Below, piece by piece: positions 52,340-59,708 of a DNA stretch of 64,000 nt. The stretch comes from Allorhodoferax sp032337135 (GTDB lineage Bacteria; Pseudomonadota; Gammaproteobacteria; Burkholderiales; Burkholderiaceae_C). Within the stretch, counting starts at the first letter, position 1; every line of letters begins with the position of its first letter. A model generated the notes under the pieces. The model did not search any database and was not told the DNA's origin. It was given only the letters and a program-made list of their open reading frames with translations. The translations under genes and the position numbers were made by a program. The stretch lies in assembly GCF_032337135.1 (NCBI RefSeq), contig NZ_JAVXZZ010000001.1, positions 1,550,001 to 1,614,000 on the forward strand, given 5' to 3'.

Positions 52340-52672
52340 TCAAACTTGCATACGCATATGACCAGTCTCCTCATCAATGCTCTGAGACAAAGTTTGCACC
52401 AGATCCGCCATCGCCCGAACTCTCGCATCACCGCCTTTGTGATGAATTCGCAGTGATCCAAGCTTGGCTTTAACCTGCGTGACGACGACTGGCATCACCG
52501 ATACGTCAGCAAACAAGCGTTCGACTTCGATGCAAAAACTATCAATGAGTGGGTACCACCCGTCGCCTCACTCAAAGCCCCAGTGCATCGAACTCTTGTC
52601 TGGTGTGGCATGGCGGTCCACAAACATACTGGGATACCGCTGAAACAGTCGGTCATCTAGCTCCTGGCGCAT
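52340..52672 (-). pseudogene. Phage-type conserved protein interrupted by an in-frame TGA at a cysteine position
   Basis: One frame reads from ATG 52672 (MRQELDDRLFQRYPSMFVDR) through a TGA at 52568-52570 (codon 35) to the stop at 52340, 110 codons in all. After the TGA it continues GDGWYPLIDSFCIEVERLF. Related phage and prophage proteins I recall have the motif WGFECGDGW, so the TGA replaces the Cys codon by one base. The ATG overlaps the last 20 bases of the 52653 gene, suggesting coupling. Most likely a recently broken gene; a sequencing error or selenocysteine is possible but no clear SECIS stem follows. Confidence 0.6.
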
Positions 52673-53513
52673 CTTCTTTTACCTTCTTGACGTAAGTCCT
52701 TTCAGGAGGGGATTTCCCGTCTTCCCAAACCGAATTTTTGACCCATTCGCCCTTGGAGATGTCGTAATTGAACTGGTACCGCACTACTACATCACACCAC
52801 ACAAAACCTATACGCAAAATCTCCTTGAGCGTAAGGGGCAGTCCACGCGAAATTTCCTCACTGTGCCGTAAGAGCTCATGAAAAATTCGGCCATGCGGCA
52901 TAGGCTCAAACTCGTATCCATCAGGCCAATCTGAACCCGAAAGCACCCAATGGGGAGAAGCATCTGCTTGCTCCTCAAACAAACGCATTTTTAGTGCTGT
53001 CAACATGTCGTCACTGACCTCTCCATGGACAGGATCATCATCCCGGGCGATGAAGCTCAACTCGGCATCCATTTCATAGTCCCATAACGGGTCTTCCTCA
53101 TTTGCCAAACAGCCATCAAGACTTTTCCCGATTTCTGTTGACCTGTCATCTATGAAGGAGGCAATGTCATTGAGATTTGCGTTGATGTTTTGGAGTTGAT
53201 GCTGATCACAAGGTGGTAATTCCGTAGTCCGGCCTCGACTGAAGCCTTCATGATTCTTCCAATTCATTTCACTGAAACTATTGCGCATGTTGACTTCCAA
53301 ATCGCTAAGGGACTGAGCCACGCGCAGCAGTTCGGCAGGCAAATCAATCGGGAAGTGTTTCAGTGAACGTAAGATTTCTAGGGCGTCAGAGTCTTGAGAC
53401 AGGCTGGATTCAACTCTTTCAAGTTTCTGCTTGAACCAATACAGAGTTTCATTCAGCGACTCCAGTACGTATCGGGTAGGCGGTTTCATGTCTGGTGCGT
53501 CCAAATCAGACAT
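52653..53513 (-). CDS. Hypothetical protein coupled to the SIR2 gene
   Basis: A 286-residue acidic, largely helical protein I cannot name. The N-terminal third (residues ~15-135) has a coiled-coil pattern (LNETLYWFKQKLERVESSLSQ, LQNINANLNDIASFIDDRSTE); the C-terminal part (WVLSGSDWPDGYEFEPMPHG, GFVWCDVVVRYQFNYD) is mixed. Its start lies inside the last eight bases of the sirtuin gene, so it is probably a partner or immunity/effector component of the same unit, expressed from the operator at 54340. Confidence 0.65.
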   Translation of the reverse strand: MSDLDAPDMKPPTRYVLESLNETLYWFKQKLERVESSLSQDSDALEILRSLKHFPIDLPAELLRVAQSLSDLEVNMRNSFSEMNWKNHEGFSRGRTTELPPCDQHQLQNINANLNDIASFIDDRSTEIGKSLDGCLANEEDPLWDYEMDAELSFIARDDDPVHGEVSDDMLTALKMRLFEEQADASPHWVLSGSDWPDGYEFEPMPHGRIFHELLRHSEEISRGLPLTLKEILRIGFVWCDVVVRYQFNYDISKGEWVKNSVWEDGKSPPERTYVKKVKEDAPGAR

Positions 53514-54288
53514 GCTGAGATCCTTCGGATATAGCTTGGAGAATCGCAGGTAGAGCCTTCTCGGCCTTCTCTTTCAAGGTGAAGGTGGCCTGGTCATTCA
53601 ATGCGGTTTCTTGGGGATTGACCTGGACTACACAAATAGGGCGTTTTGCTGCCATAAAAGCCAAATTGGCAGCCGGGTGAACATCCAACGATGTACCTAT
53701 GCTGAAAAACAGATCGCAGTCGTTTACTGCGGCAACAGCATTGGCAAAATCGGCTTCTGGCAATCCCTCTCCAAACCAAACCACGCCTGGCCGGATCCAC
53801 CCGCCACACCGGGTGCAACGAGGTTGAGGAGTTGAAGCCACAATCTGCCCCTCGGGCGAGGTCACATTCATAGTGTGCGGATGCGCACATGCTGCACACC
53901 TATGTGAGAACAAGCTGCCGTGAAGATGAATTACGCTTTGACTTCCTGCACGCTCATGCAGGTCATCAACGTTCTGCGTAATGACAGTGACTTTGGGCAG
54001 CAGTTTCTCGAAATTGGCAATTCCAAGATGACCGTCGTTCGGACTCGCCGCATGGATGGAAAGTCTGCGCAGTTCATACCATTTCCAGACTTCTTCGCGG
54101 TTGTTTTTGAAACCGTCCAGGGTGGCGTAAAGACGCCAATTCAATCGGTTCCAAGTGCCGTCTGCTCCATCACGAAATGTTGGAACTCCACTGGCCTTTG
54201 AAATTCCTGCACCAGTGAAAAAAACTGCATGGCGTGCATTGCAAATTTTTGTTATCAACCCTGCGGGTAACTTGCGCTCCGTGATCAC
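53506..54288 (-). CDS. SIR2-family NAD+-dependent deacylase
   Basis: A 260-residue sirtuin with a complete active site: VFFTGAGISKASGVPTFRDG binds NAD+, TQNVDDLHERAGS follows, and the catalytic His is in IHLHGSLF. The zinc site is CAAC ... CTRCGG. WYELRR contains the Y-x-x-R pair of class III (SIRT5/CobB) sirtuins, which favour succinyl or malonyl lysine. The end GTSLDVHPAANLAFMA is standard. Its promoter carries the best copy of the 19-bp operator (54340-54358). In this context it may be an NAD+-consuming effector rather than a metabolic enzyme, but its domain is closer to true deacylases than to the Thoeris-type SIR2. Confidence 0.9.
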   Translation of the reverse strand: MITERKLPAGLITKICNARHAVFFTGAGISKASGVPTFRDGADGTWNRLNWRLYATLDGFKNNREEVWKWYELRRLSIHAASPNDGHLGIANFEKLLPKVTVITQNVDDLHERAGSQSVIHLHGSLFSHRCAACAHPHTMNVTSPEGQIVASTPQPRCTRCGGWIRPGVVWFGEGLPEADFANAVAAVNDCDLFFSIGTSLDVHPAANLAFMAAKRPICVVQVNPQETALNDQATFTLKEKAEKALPAILQAISEGSQHV

Positions 54289-54334
54289 GCTGACTCCTCT
54301 GAATAGATTAATTCTGAAGGTTGTCAGGTTACGA

Positions 54335-54363
54335 TTTTGTACGACGAATTACGTCGCACAAAA
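54335..54363. promoter_or_regulatory. Regulon operator 1 (divergent: sirtuin unit / 54396 gene)
   Basis: Core TACGACG-AATTA-CGTCGCA at 54340-54358. The symmetry continues outward, TTTTGT to the left and ACAAAA to the right, giving a 29-bp imperfect palindrome, the most extended in the set. It lies 46 bp before the sirtuin start. Confidence 0.75.
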
Positions 54364-54395
54364 GAAGGAAATTGTGACATCAAAACCACTTCCGG

Positions 54396-54947
54396 ATGCC
54401 AATGTCCCCATACCTTCCAAGCCCGCGAGCACCCCGTTGCCTTAAAGAATTTGCACGATGGTTTCGTGCAAGTCACAGTCGATTTCTGTCCTCGATTGAA
54501 TTCCGGAGAATCAGTAACTGGAGGTTCAAACTTGCATTCACTGACCTTCCTGGTTGCTTGCAGGTCTCAATCTCAGAAGGGGGAATTGATATATGGGTGG
54601 AATGGGACGATGAAACATTTGATCTCCTAGCGTCCTTTGATGTCTATCCGATCAAGGGGCCTAGCGGAACCGTTGAATGCAAATTGTGTTCACCACGAGA
54701 GGCCTACCCCAACCTTCGAGCACTGCTCAAAGACCATGTCTATGAGCCTTTCTTACAGTGGAGTAATGAAAAGCTCCACCCAGCACATGCTCTGGCGCTA
54801 TACCGAAACAAAGGTTGCACATGGGCAAAGTTGATTCAGCCAGGTGCTGTTGACGATGAGCGTGATTGTCTACATGCACTTGTTCAATTCCCCCGTGTGG
54901 TCAGCAGTTCACAAGGCTCCATCGGTCATGCTGAATACGACGAATAA
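54396..54947 (+). CDS. Hypothetical protein of the operator-linked island
   Basis: A 183-residue protein I do not recognise. The middle (GIDIWVEWDDETFDLLASFDVYPI) has alternating strands; the second half (EAYPNLRALLKDHVYEPFLQW, FPRVVSSSQGSIGHAEYDE) is mixed. The N-terminus is doubtful: the ATG at 54396 has no ribosome site, while a GTG at 54374 in another frame follows AAGAAGGAAATT and encodes MTSKPLPDANVPIPS before stopping at 54445. A frameshift near 54430 is possible. Its stop codon lies inside operator 2. Confidence 0.5.
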   Translation: MPMSPYLPSPRAPRCLKEFARWFRASHSRFLSSIEFRRISNWRFKLAFTDLPGCLQVSISEGGIDIWVEWDDETFDLLASFDVYPIKGPSGTVECKLCSPREAYPNLRALLKDHVYEPFLQWSNEKLHPAHALALYRNKGCTWAKLIQPGAVDDERDCLHALVQFPRVVSSSQGSIGHAEYDE

Positions 54948-54956
54948 CGTCGCATT
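54934..54956. promoter_or_regulatory. Regulon operator 2 (before the 55001 unit)
   Basis: Core TACGACG-AATAA-CGTCGCA at 54936-54954 differs from operator 1 by one spacer base; the AAT/ATT flanks extend the dyad. It lies 47 bp before the 55001 start and contains the stop codon of the preceding gene. Confidence 0.75.
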
Positions 54957-55000
54957 GACAGCGATCATCTTGCTCATGACGATCAAACAAGGAGCTTGAC

Positions 55001-55675
55001 ATGACCGAGATACATGCTTACTCACCCGACGACACGCTTTGCTTCAAACTGCACACGGCTCGCACAGAGGTTCAAGAAACGGTTCAGGTCAGCATACCGG
55101 TTACCTTGCTCGTTCAACCCTCTCAGCAGGATCAGAAGGTCTTGGACATCCAAATCCGGGCTGCGCTACAGAACTTCATCGCTGCGGACTGGGTGTTTTC
55201 GACCATCCGTCGCGAAGGAGAAACTCTGGGCTATGAGCGGTTGCATCTGTCGGCCAAAGCCCGCGTTTCCCATGCTGAGATCTACAACCTCAAAGAGCGT
55301 GCCCGCAGTGCTGGACGCGAGGGCTTGGAGTTGGGTGACCCACGAATCAACTACAAACTTCCATCCACCAAAGTTTCTGAAGTCAACAACGCGATGCGCC
55401 TGCAATTGCTGGAAGACGTAATGCAGCAAATTCCGCTACTGAACAAAGCCACCAACAGGGAATGGCGCATTGGAGAAATCTATTTCGGTCAACGCAAGAC
55501 GGGAAACGAGGAAGGTGTGACGCGCTTCGCAAAAGGGGGTTATCGCGAGGATTCTGATGAAGACGTTGGCTCAGATGTGGGCCTGACTGGTGGAGAGCGT
55601 TTTTCCCTGATCGCCGAAGTCACGCTGCGCAGCGTGAAGCCTGCGTCCGATGAGAGGTCTGTCTGCCCCAATTGA
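55001..55675 (+). CDS. Hypothetical protein of the operator-linked island
   Basis: A 224-residue soluble protein, not recognised with confidence. The pattern of a duplicated beta-alpha unit (ETLGYERLHLSAKARVSHAEIYNL ... MRLQLLEDVMQQIPLLNKATNREWRIGEIYFG, in parts) faintly recalls SIMPL/DUF541 proteins, but there is no signal peptide and I do not rely on this. The C-terminus has an acidic stretch (REDSDEDVGSDVG). Ribosome site ACAAGGAGCTTGAC is strong. First gene of a unit with 55700 and the broken SIR2 gene. Confidence 0.65.
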   Translation: MTEIHAYSPDDTLCFKLHTARTEVQETVQVSIPVTLLVQPSQQDQKVLDIQIRAALQNFIAADWVFSTIRREGETLGYERLHLSAKARVSHAEIYNLKERARSAGREGLELGDPRINYKLPSTKVSEVNNAMRLQLLEDVMQQIPLLNKATNREWRIGEIYFGQRKTGNEEGVTRFAKGGYREDSDEDVGSDVGLTGGERFSLIAEVTLRSVKPASDERSVCPN

Positions 55676-55699
55676 AGTCACTTCACAGTAGGCAAACCT

Positions 55700-56008
55700 A
55701 TGCAAAAAATCCAACTGAACAAACCGCCCCCATTTCTCACTCACTATCTGCTTCTGCGTCCAGAGTGCTTGGTGCGCATGACCCTCCCTACCCACCTGAC
55801 GCAGCACGAGGCCGACCGGTTGTCGGACTTCTTGAATGCCTTAGTACTCAGCCAGTCGAGCGATGATGGAGAGGATTGGCCATATGAAATGGACCTTGAC
55901 CCCGATGGGGACTTGAATGAAGAAGAAATCGACGCAGAGGATGTTGAACTGGAGGAGTCTGAAACTCTGATAGAGGCGCAACGATTCGAGGACAAGACTG
56001 GCACCTGA
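55700..56008 (+). CDS. Small protein with a highly acidic tail
   Basis: A 102-residue protein. The N-terminal half is neutral and helical (LTHYLLLRPECLVRMTLPTHL, HEADRLSDFLNALVLSQ); residues ~56-92 are very acidic (DDGEDWPYEMDLDPDGDLNE and on). Such tails occur in DNA-mimic, chaperone-like or antitoxin proteins, but I have no family evidence. It starts 25 bp after the preceding gene and is probably in the same transcript. Confidence 0.55.
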   Translation: MQKIQLNKPPPFLTHYLLLRPECLVRMTLPTHLTQHEADRLSDFLNALVLSQSSDDGEDWPYEMDLDPDGDLNEEEIDAEDVELEESETLIEAQRFEDKTGT

Positions 56009-56098
56009 GCTTCTCATCAGGGGGCGGTTGCTGGTGCACGCCATCTTGCCCACTAACAGTGCATAGATGGCGTGTGTATTTCGCTGAATTGGGTATTT

Positions 56099-56974
56099 AT
56101 GACTTCAGATTTTCAGTTCCAAATTGATGCTGCAGCACTTGCTATTGCTGACGCCGACGCGCTGGTGATCACCGCTGGCGCAGGAATGGGGGTGGACTCT
56201 GGACTGCCGGACTTTCGGGGCAATGCTGGGTTCTGGAAGGCCTATCCAGCGTTGGCACACAGTGGCTTGGAGTTCACCAAAGTGGCGACCCCAACGATGT
56301 TTCAGGAAGATCCAACACTGGCCTGGGGCTTTTAGGGGCATCGTCTGAATCTCTACAGAGAAACCCAACCCCATAGGGGATTTTCAATACTCAAGCAGTG
56401 GGCGGACTCGAAGCCCATGGGAGCACGCATCTTCACCAGTAACGTCGATGGACAGTTCCAGAAAGCCGGTTGGAATGATGCCCAAATACGTGAGTGCCAT
56501 GGGTCCATTCACCTACTGCAATGCTTGAACACCTGCACCGAGGAAGAATGGGAAGCTGACGGCTTTAATCCAGTTGTAGACCACGCACATTGCCGCTTGA
56601 TCAACGAAATACCGAGATGCCGCAATTGCGGTGGTGTTGCTCGACCCGGCATATTGATGTTCAACGACTACGGATGGCTTGGAAATCGAATGGCCTTACA
56701 GCGCACGCTGGAGGAAATGTGGCTGGCCAAAATTTTCCGGGCAGGTGCCAAGGTGGTTGTGGTTGAGATCGGGGCCGGAACTGCAATTCCTTCGGTGCGA
56801 AATTTTGGGGCACGAATTGTCGAGCAATCGAGTGCTCGTCTGATACGAATCAACGCACGCGAATATGTAGTTCACAAAGAATCGGCCATAGGCATTGGCT
56901 TGGGCGCACTTGATGCCCTGAGCAGAATAGAAGCCGCCCGCGAAGCAACTCAAGACTCAAGCACCGGCGCGTAA
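56099..56974 (+). pseudogene. SIR2-family protein interrupted by an in-frame TAG
   Basis: A 291-codon sirtuin-like frame with one amber codon at 56333-56335 (codon 79). Upstream of it: ALVITAGAGMGVDSGLPDFRG (NAD+ loop). At the break: TLAWGF-TAG-GHRLNLYRET; in relatives I recall, Tyr occupies this position (WGFYGHRL), so a single-base change made the stop. Downstream: FTSNVDGQFQKAG, the catalytic region ECHGSIHLLQC and zinc cysteines (CLNTC, CRNCGG). The rest is intact. If translated separately, a second protein could start at ATG 56417. It follows the 55700 gene on the same strand, under operator 2. Confidence 0.72.
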
Positions 56975-58233
56975 TCGCGCCAGTCTGAAAAAGTCAAAGA
57001 TCCGTCCGCATTGCGCCAGGTGCTGGCTGTGGCCGCATGCACATTGGTGGCGGCTTCCCCGTCATAGGCCGTCGGATCTATACGCAACAGATACCGTTTG
57101 CACGCGCCGTCGGGCTCGGGCGTGCTGTTAAGCAGATCTACATAAATTGTGGGTAAGGCCCGTCCATCCTCATCAAAGTCATCTTCTTCGTCACTTAGCC
57201 ACAATCTCGCGCTACGCAATCCGGGTTGCACGTGATTTGGACTTGCTTCATCGAGCAGCTTGAATCCACCATCAGCTGCGTAACGTTCAAGACCACCGTA
57301 GCGTTCAATCATTACGCTGCGAATTTCGCTATTGGTCTCTTCCTTGATCATTTGGACGGTGATCTGCGATGGTGAGGTGATGACGTTTTTGGGCACAGCA
57401 ACGCCGTGCCACGCGAATACCTTGCAGCCATCGCCATACCGAATTGCAGGACCATCAGCGCAGTGCAACCGATCAGCTTCGTCCATACACCTTACTTCCG
57501 GCAGATCACTAAGAACACAAACTCCATCGAATAACCAAAGCCAGCCGCAGTTCTTTGCGATTTGGTACATCCAATGAGCCTGCTTGGGTTGTGCCAGCGG
57601 CAAGCCCGCTACGGCACTTGACGACATCCCACTGCATAGTCCCAGTGCTTCCAATTGGGTGGTGATAGTCCACCCCGACTCACCGAGGTCGTATTGGTAG
57701 TGCGCGTGGGCTGTGTGCAGTGAGTCCAGGTTGAACGCGGTGCGTAGATAGGCTCTCTCCAAAAGAGAATTTGCTGCTGCGGGTTGATGCCCTTGTGACT
57801 CTACCCGCAGCGTATTTTCATGTCCAACGACATGTGGCCATACTTGGAAATGGATCGCGCCGCGGTACATGGGTCGCGCCAACGGAACAGCGCATGCGTC
57901 AAATTGGTGCCCAATTTGCTTGGCCGTCACCTCCCAGGCACGTTGCCATATTTGGCTGCGTACTTCACCGAGTAGTTCCTCCCATCTCAGTAACAACGCC
58001 GTGGGGGATGGCATCCGGAAAACATCCCAGAGACAGGTCGCCGCATTTCTCGGCCCTAACGCTTTGACACTGGACAATATATCTGCCACCAAAGCGCCTT
58101 GCTCGGGTGAGCTCACCCAAATCGTTACTGGGGGACGTAAACCCTCATTGGAATAGAACTGCTGCACCCCTTCCTCTGCCATTGCACGGCAAGTGAGCGT
58201 TGATGCCGATGGTCTTACGTACGTTGATGACAT
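56950..58233 (-). CDS. DUF6745-type protein
   Basis: A 427-residue protein matching the pattern of DUF6745: LHCADGPAIRYGDGCKVFAWHGVAVP, then ITVQMIKEETNSEIRSVMIERYGGLERY, LLDEASPNHV and LLNSTPEPDGACKRYLLRIDPT near the end (each a landmark). Function of the family is unknown. It lies seven bp after the small gene at 58240-58632, with which it is often paired. The 3' end overlaps the convergent SIR2 pseudogene by 25 bp. Confidence 0.75.
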   Translation of the reverse strand: MSSTYVRPSASTLTCRAMAEEGVQQFYSNEGLRPPVTIWVSSPEQGALVADILSSVKALGPRNAATCLWDVFRMPSPTALLLRWEELLGEVRSQIWQRAWEVTAKQIGHQFDACAVPLARPMYRGAIHFQVWPHVVGHENTLRVESQGHQPAAANSLLERAYLRTAFNLDSLHTAHAHYQYDLGESGWTITTQLEALGLCSGMSSSAVAGLPLAQPKQAHWMYQIAKNCGWLWLFDGVCVLSDLPEVRCMDEADRLHCADGPAIRYGDGCKVFAWHGVAVPKNVITSPSQITVQMIKEETNSEIRSVMIERYGGLERYAADGGFKLLDEASPNHVQPGLRSARLWLSDEEDDFDEDGRALPTIYVDLLNSTPEPDGACKRYLLRIDPTAYDGEAATNVHAATASTWRNADGSLTFSDWRDYAPVLES

Positions 58234-58239
58234 GTGTCT

Positions 58240-58632
58240 TCAATCCCATACGTTAGAAATGCCAGCGGGCGCGTATTCCACTTGACGAGGAAGTTGATAG
58301 ATTCCCGGTGGTATCTGTAGGGGCGCATGCTCTTCATGCCGCAATGTAACGATCGAGTGGACTTCCAAAAAGCGATTTCCGCCTGGTCCTACCCACAACC
58401 TCGCCTTGACGGGGTAGGAACACGTCAGTCCACTGGGAGCTCCAAATGCAAAGTCTTCATTTGCGGCACTGCCATCCCATAAATCGTAGATGGCGTGAGC
58501 ATGTCCAGTGGATTCGCCATAGGCAAACACCAACCGCGTTCCATTGGCCGGCTGTTCAATACAACCCACGGGCAGACGTGGGACCTCTTGAAGCAAGACG
58601 TCTCCTTGACGGTAGGATTTGGGCAAAGGCAT
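58240..58632 (-). CDS. Small conserved partner of DUF6745
   Basis: A 130-residue beta-rich protein: KSYRQGDVLLQEVPRLPVG, LVFAYGESTGHAHAIYD and ATLRHEEHAP-type segment (IVTLRHEEHAPLQIPPG). I recall the GDVLL...GE-TGHAH...HEEHAP pattern from bacterial loci next to DUF6745; the three histidines may bind metal. The ATG at 58632 follows GCGGAGAGTAG, whereas an upstream ATG at 58683 would leave no room for the operator at 58689. Function unknown. Confidence 0.72.
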   Translation of the reverse strand: MPLPKSYRQGDVLLQEVPRLPVGCIEQPANGTRLVFAYGESTGHAHAIYDLWDGSAANEDFAFGAPSGLTCSYPVKARLWVGPGGNRFLEVHSIVTLRHEEHAPLQIPPGIYQLPRQVEYAPAGISNVWD

Positions 58633-58688
58633 ATCTACTCTCCGCAGGATTGATCGCCACGATTTGAACCCACTATCATTCATCTAAA

Positions 58689-58707
58689 TACGACAAGATA
58701 CGTCGCA
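58689..58707. promoter_or_regulatory. Regulon operator 3 (DUF6745 unit)
   Basis: TACGACA-AGATA-CGTCGCA, 57 bp upstream of the chosen start of the 58240-58632 gene. Two left-arm positions deviate from the consensus TGCGACG. Confidence 0.7.
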
Positions 58708-58859
58708 TAAAATTCATCAATCTATCGTTTGATACTGCCCTCAACTGTCGGACTGAATCAGCATACGCAGAGGTAACTCAGGTATCGACAGATGCTTGTG
58801 ATATCGTTTCTCAACGATATGGAAAAAAAAAGCTTGTGAAGACAAAGCGTCTAGGCGTA

Positions 58860-58878
58860 TGCGACACTTTACGTCGCA
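58860..58878. promoter_or_regulatory. Regulon operator 4 (PD-(D/E)XK unit)
   Basis: TGCGACA-CTTTA-CGTCGCA, with six paired bases per arm. It overlaps an ATG at 58859 that is in frame with the nuclease-like gene, which argues for a downstream start of that gene. Confidence 0.72.
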
Positions 58879-58987
58879 ATTTGAGGCACTATTTCCCACC
58901 AGCCGAGGGCAGCAAGTCAAACGACTGACTTCGCCCTGCAGTGGCACAATGAATGAACCAAATTCAAGGCAGAAAGACGAGTTAGTA

Positions 58988-59677
58988 ATGAGTAGTGTTC
59001 TCGAAAACGACGAAAAGGGGCCCAATGTGTATGGCGATGACGAGGACACAAGTGCGTTCTTGTCGGCTTTTCAAGTTGCATGGAAGAATTGCACCACCGA
59101 CTACCAAAGCAGGCTCGTAAATTCTGAGCATACATTGCAGTCGGCCTTGTACTTCCACCTTCGAAATGCACTTGATCCCAAGCATTTCGTTCTTTACACG
59201 GAGATGGTAGTCAGGCTGGGCGAGGACGACAATGAAACGAAGAATAAGTCGGTAATTGACCTAGTCGTATCCAGACGCTTGGTTGATAGCAATCAACTGG
59301 AGGTCATTGGCGCTATCGAGGTGAAATTCACCCCACGAGGATGTCCAGTGAAGCATGCAGTTGAGAAAGACCTGCGTTCTCTCTCTGTGATTAGAAACCG
59401 CCGCTCAAGTGAGCACCGCGCAAATCTGAATGTGGAGCGTTTCGCCGGTGATGAGACACAAGTTCTAATCCATCGGGGACGAAAGATGGTTATTGCTGCT
59501 CTCATTGATTCCAAGCATAAAGATCGATTCGATCAACACTGCAATGATGGAATAGAGAAGGTTTGGGGTGGGCGTCACCCCAAAAATCTGGTTACAGCAA
59601 TCGCCTACTCAAATGGTCCAATTGCAACTGATGTTTCCGGCGCGCCAATTGATCGATCACTTACAGAGTCGCTCTGA
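58988..59677 (+). CDS. PD-(D/E)XK-superfamily nuclease-like protein
   Basis: A 229-residue protein. LQSALYFHLRNALDPK is a helix with the leading acidic segment TEMVV after it; Asp91 in SVIDLVVSRRL and Glu111-x-Lys113 in IGAIEVKFTP complete the D-(X)n-ExK motif typical of restriction-endonuclease-like proteins. FTPRGCPVKHAVEKDLRSL and GRKMVIAALIDSKHKD follow. The start is uncertain: ATG 58988 is used, 58949 is possible and 58859 overlaps the operator. No partner methylase is present. It may cut nucleic acid as an effector, or be a Holliday-junction-type or degraded enzyme. Confidence 0.7.
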   Translation: MSSVLENDEKGPNVYGDDEDTSAFLSAFQVAWKNCTTDYQSRLVNSEHTLQSALYFHLRNALDPKHFVLYTEMVVRLGEDDNETKNKSVIDLVVSRRLVDSNQLEVIGAIEVKFTPRGCPVKHAVEKDLRSLSVIRNRRSSEHRANLNVERFAGDETQVLIHRGRKMVIAALIDSKHKDRFDQHCNDGIEKVWGGRHPKNLVTAIAYSNGPIATDVSGAPIDRSLTESL

Positions 59678-59708
59678 TTCTGAAAGTAGTCCGCTGTAAT
59701 CGTTTTGG

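Noticed and set aside
52568..52570. TGA as a selenocysteine codon
   Set aside because: The Cys-position TGA is suggestive, but only a 4-bp stem (GGGT/ACCC) follows at once and the protein family is not known to be redox-active; a nonsense mutation is simpler.
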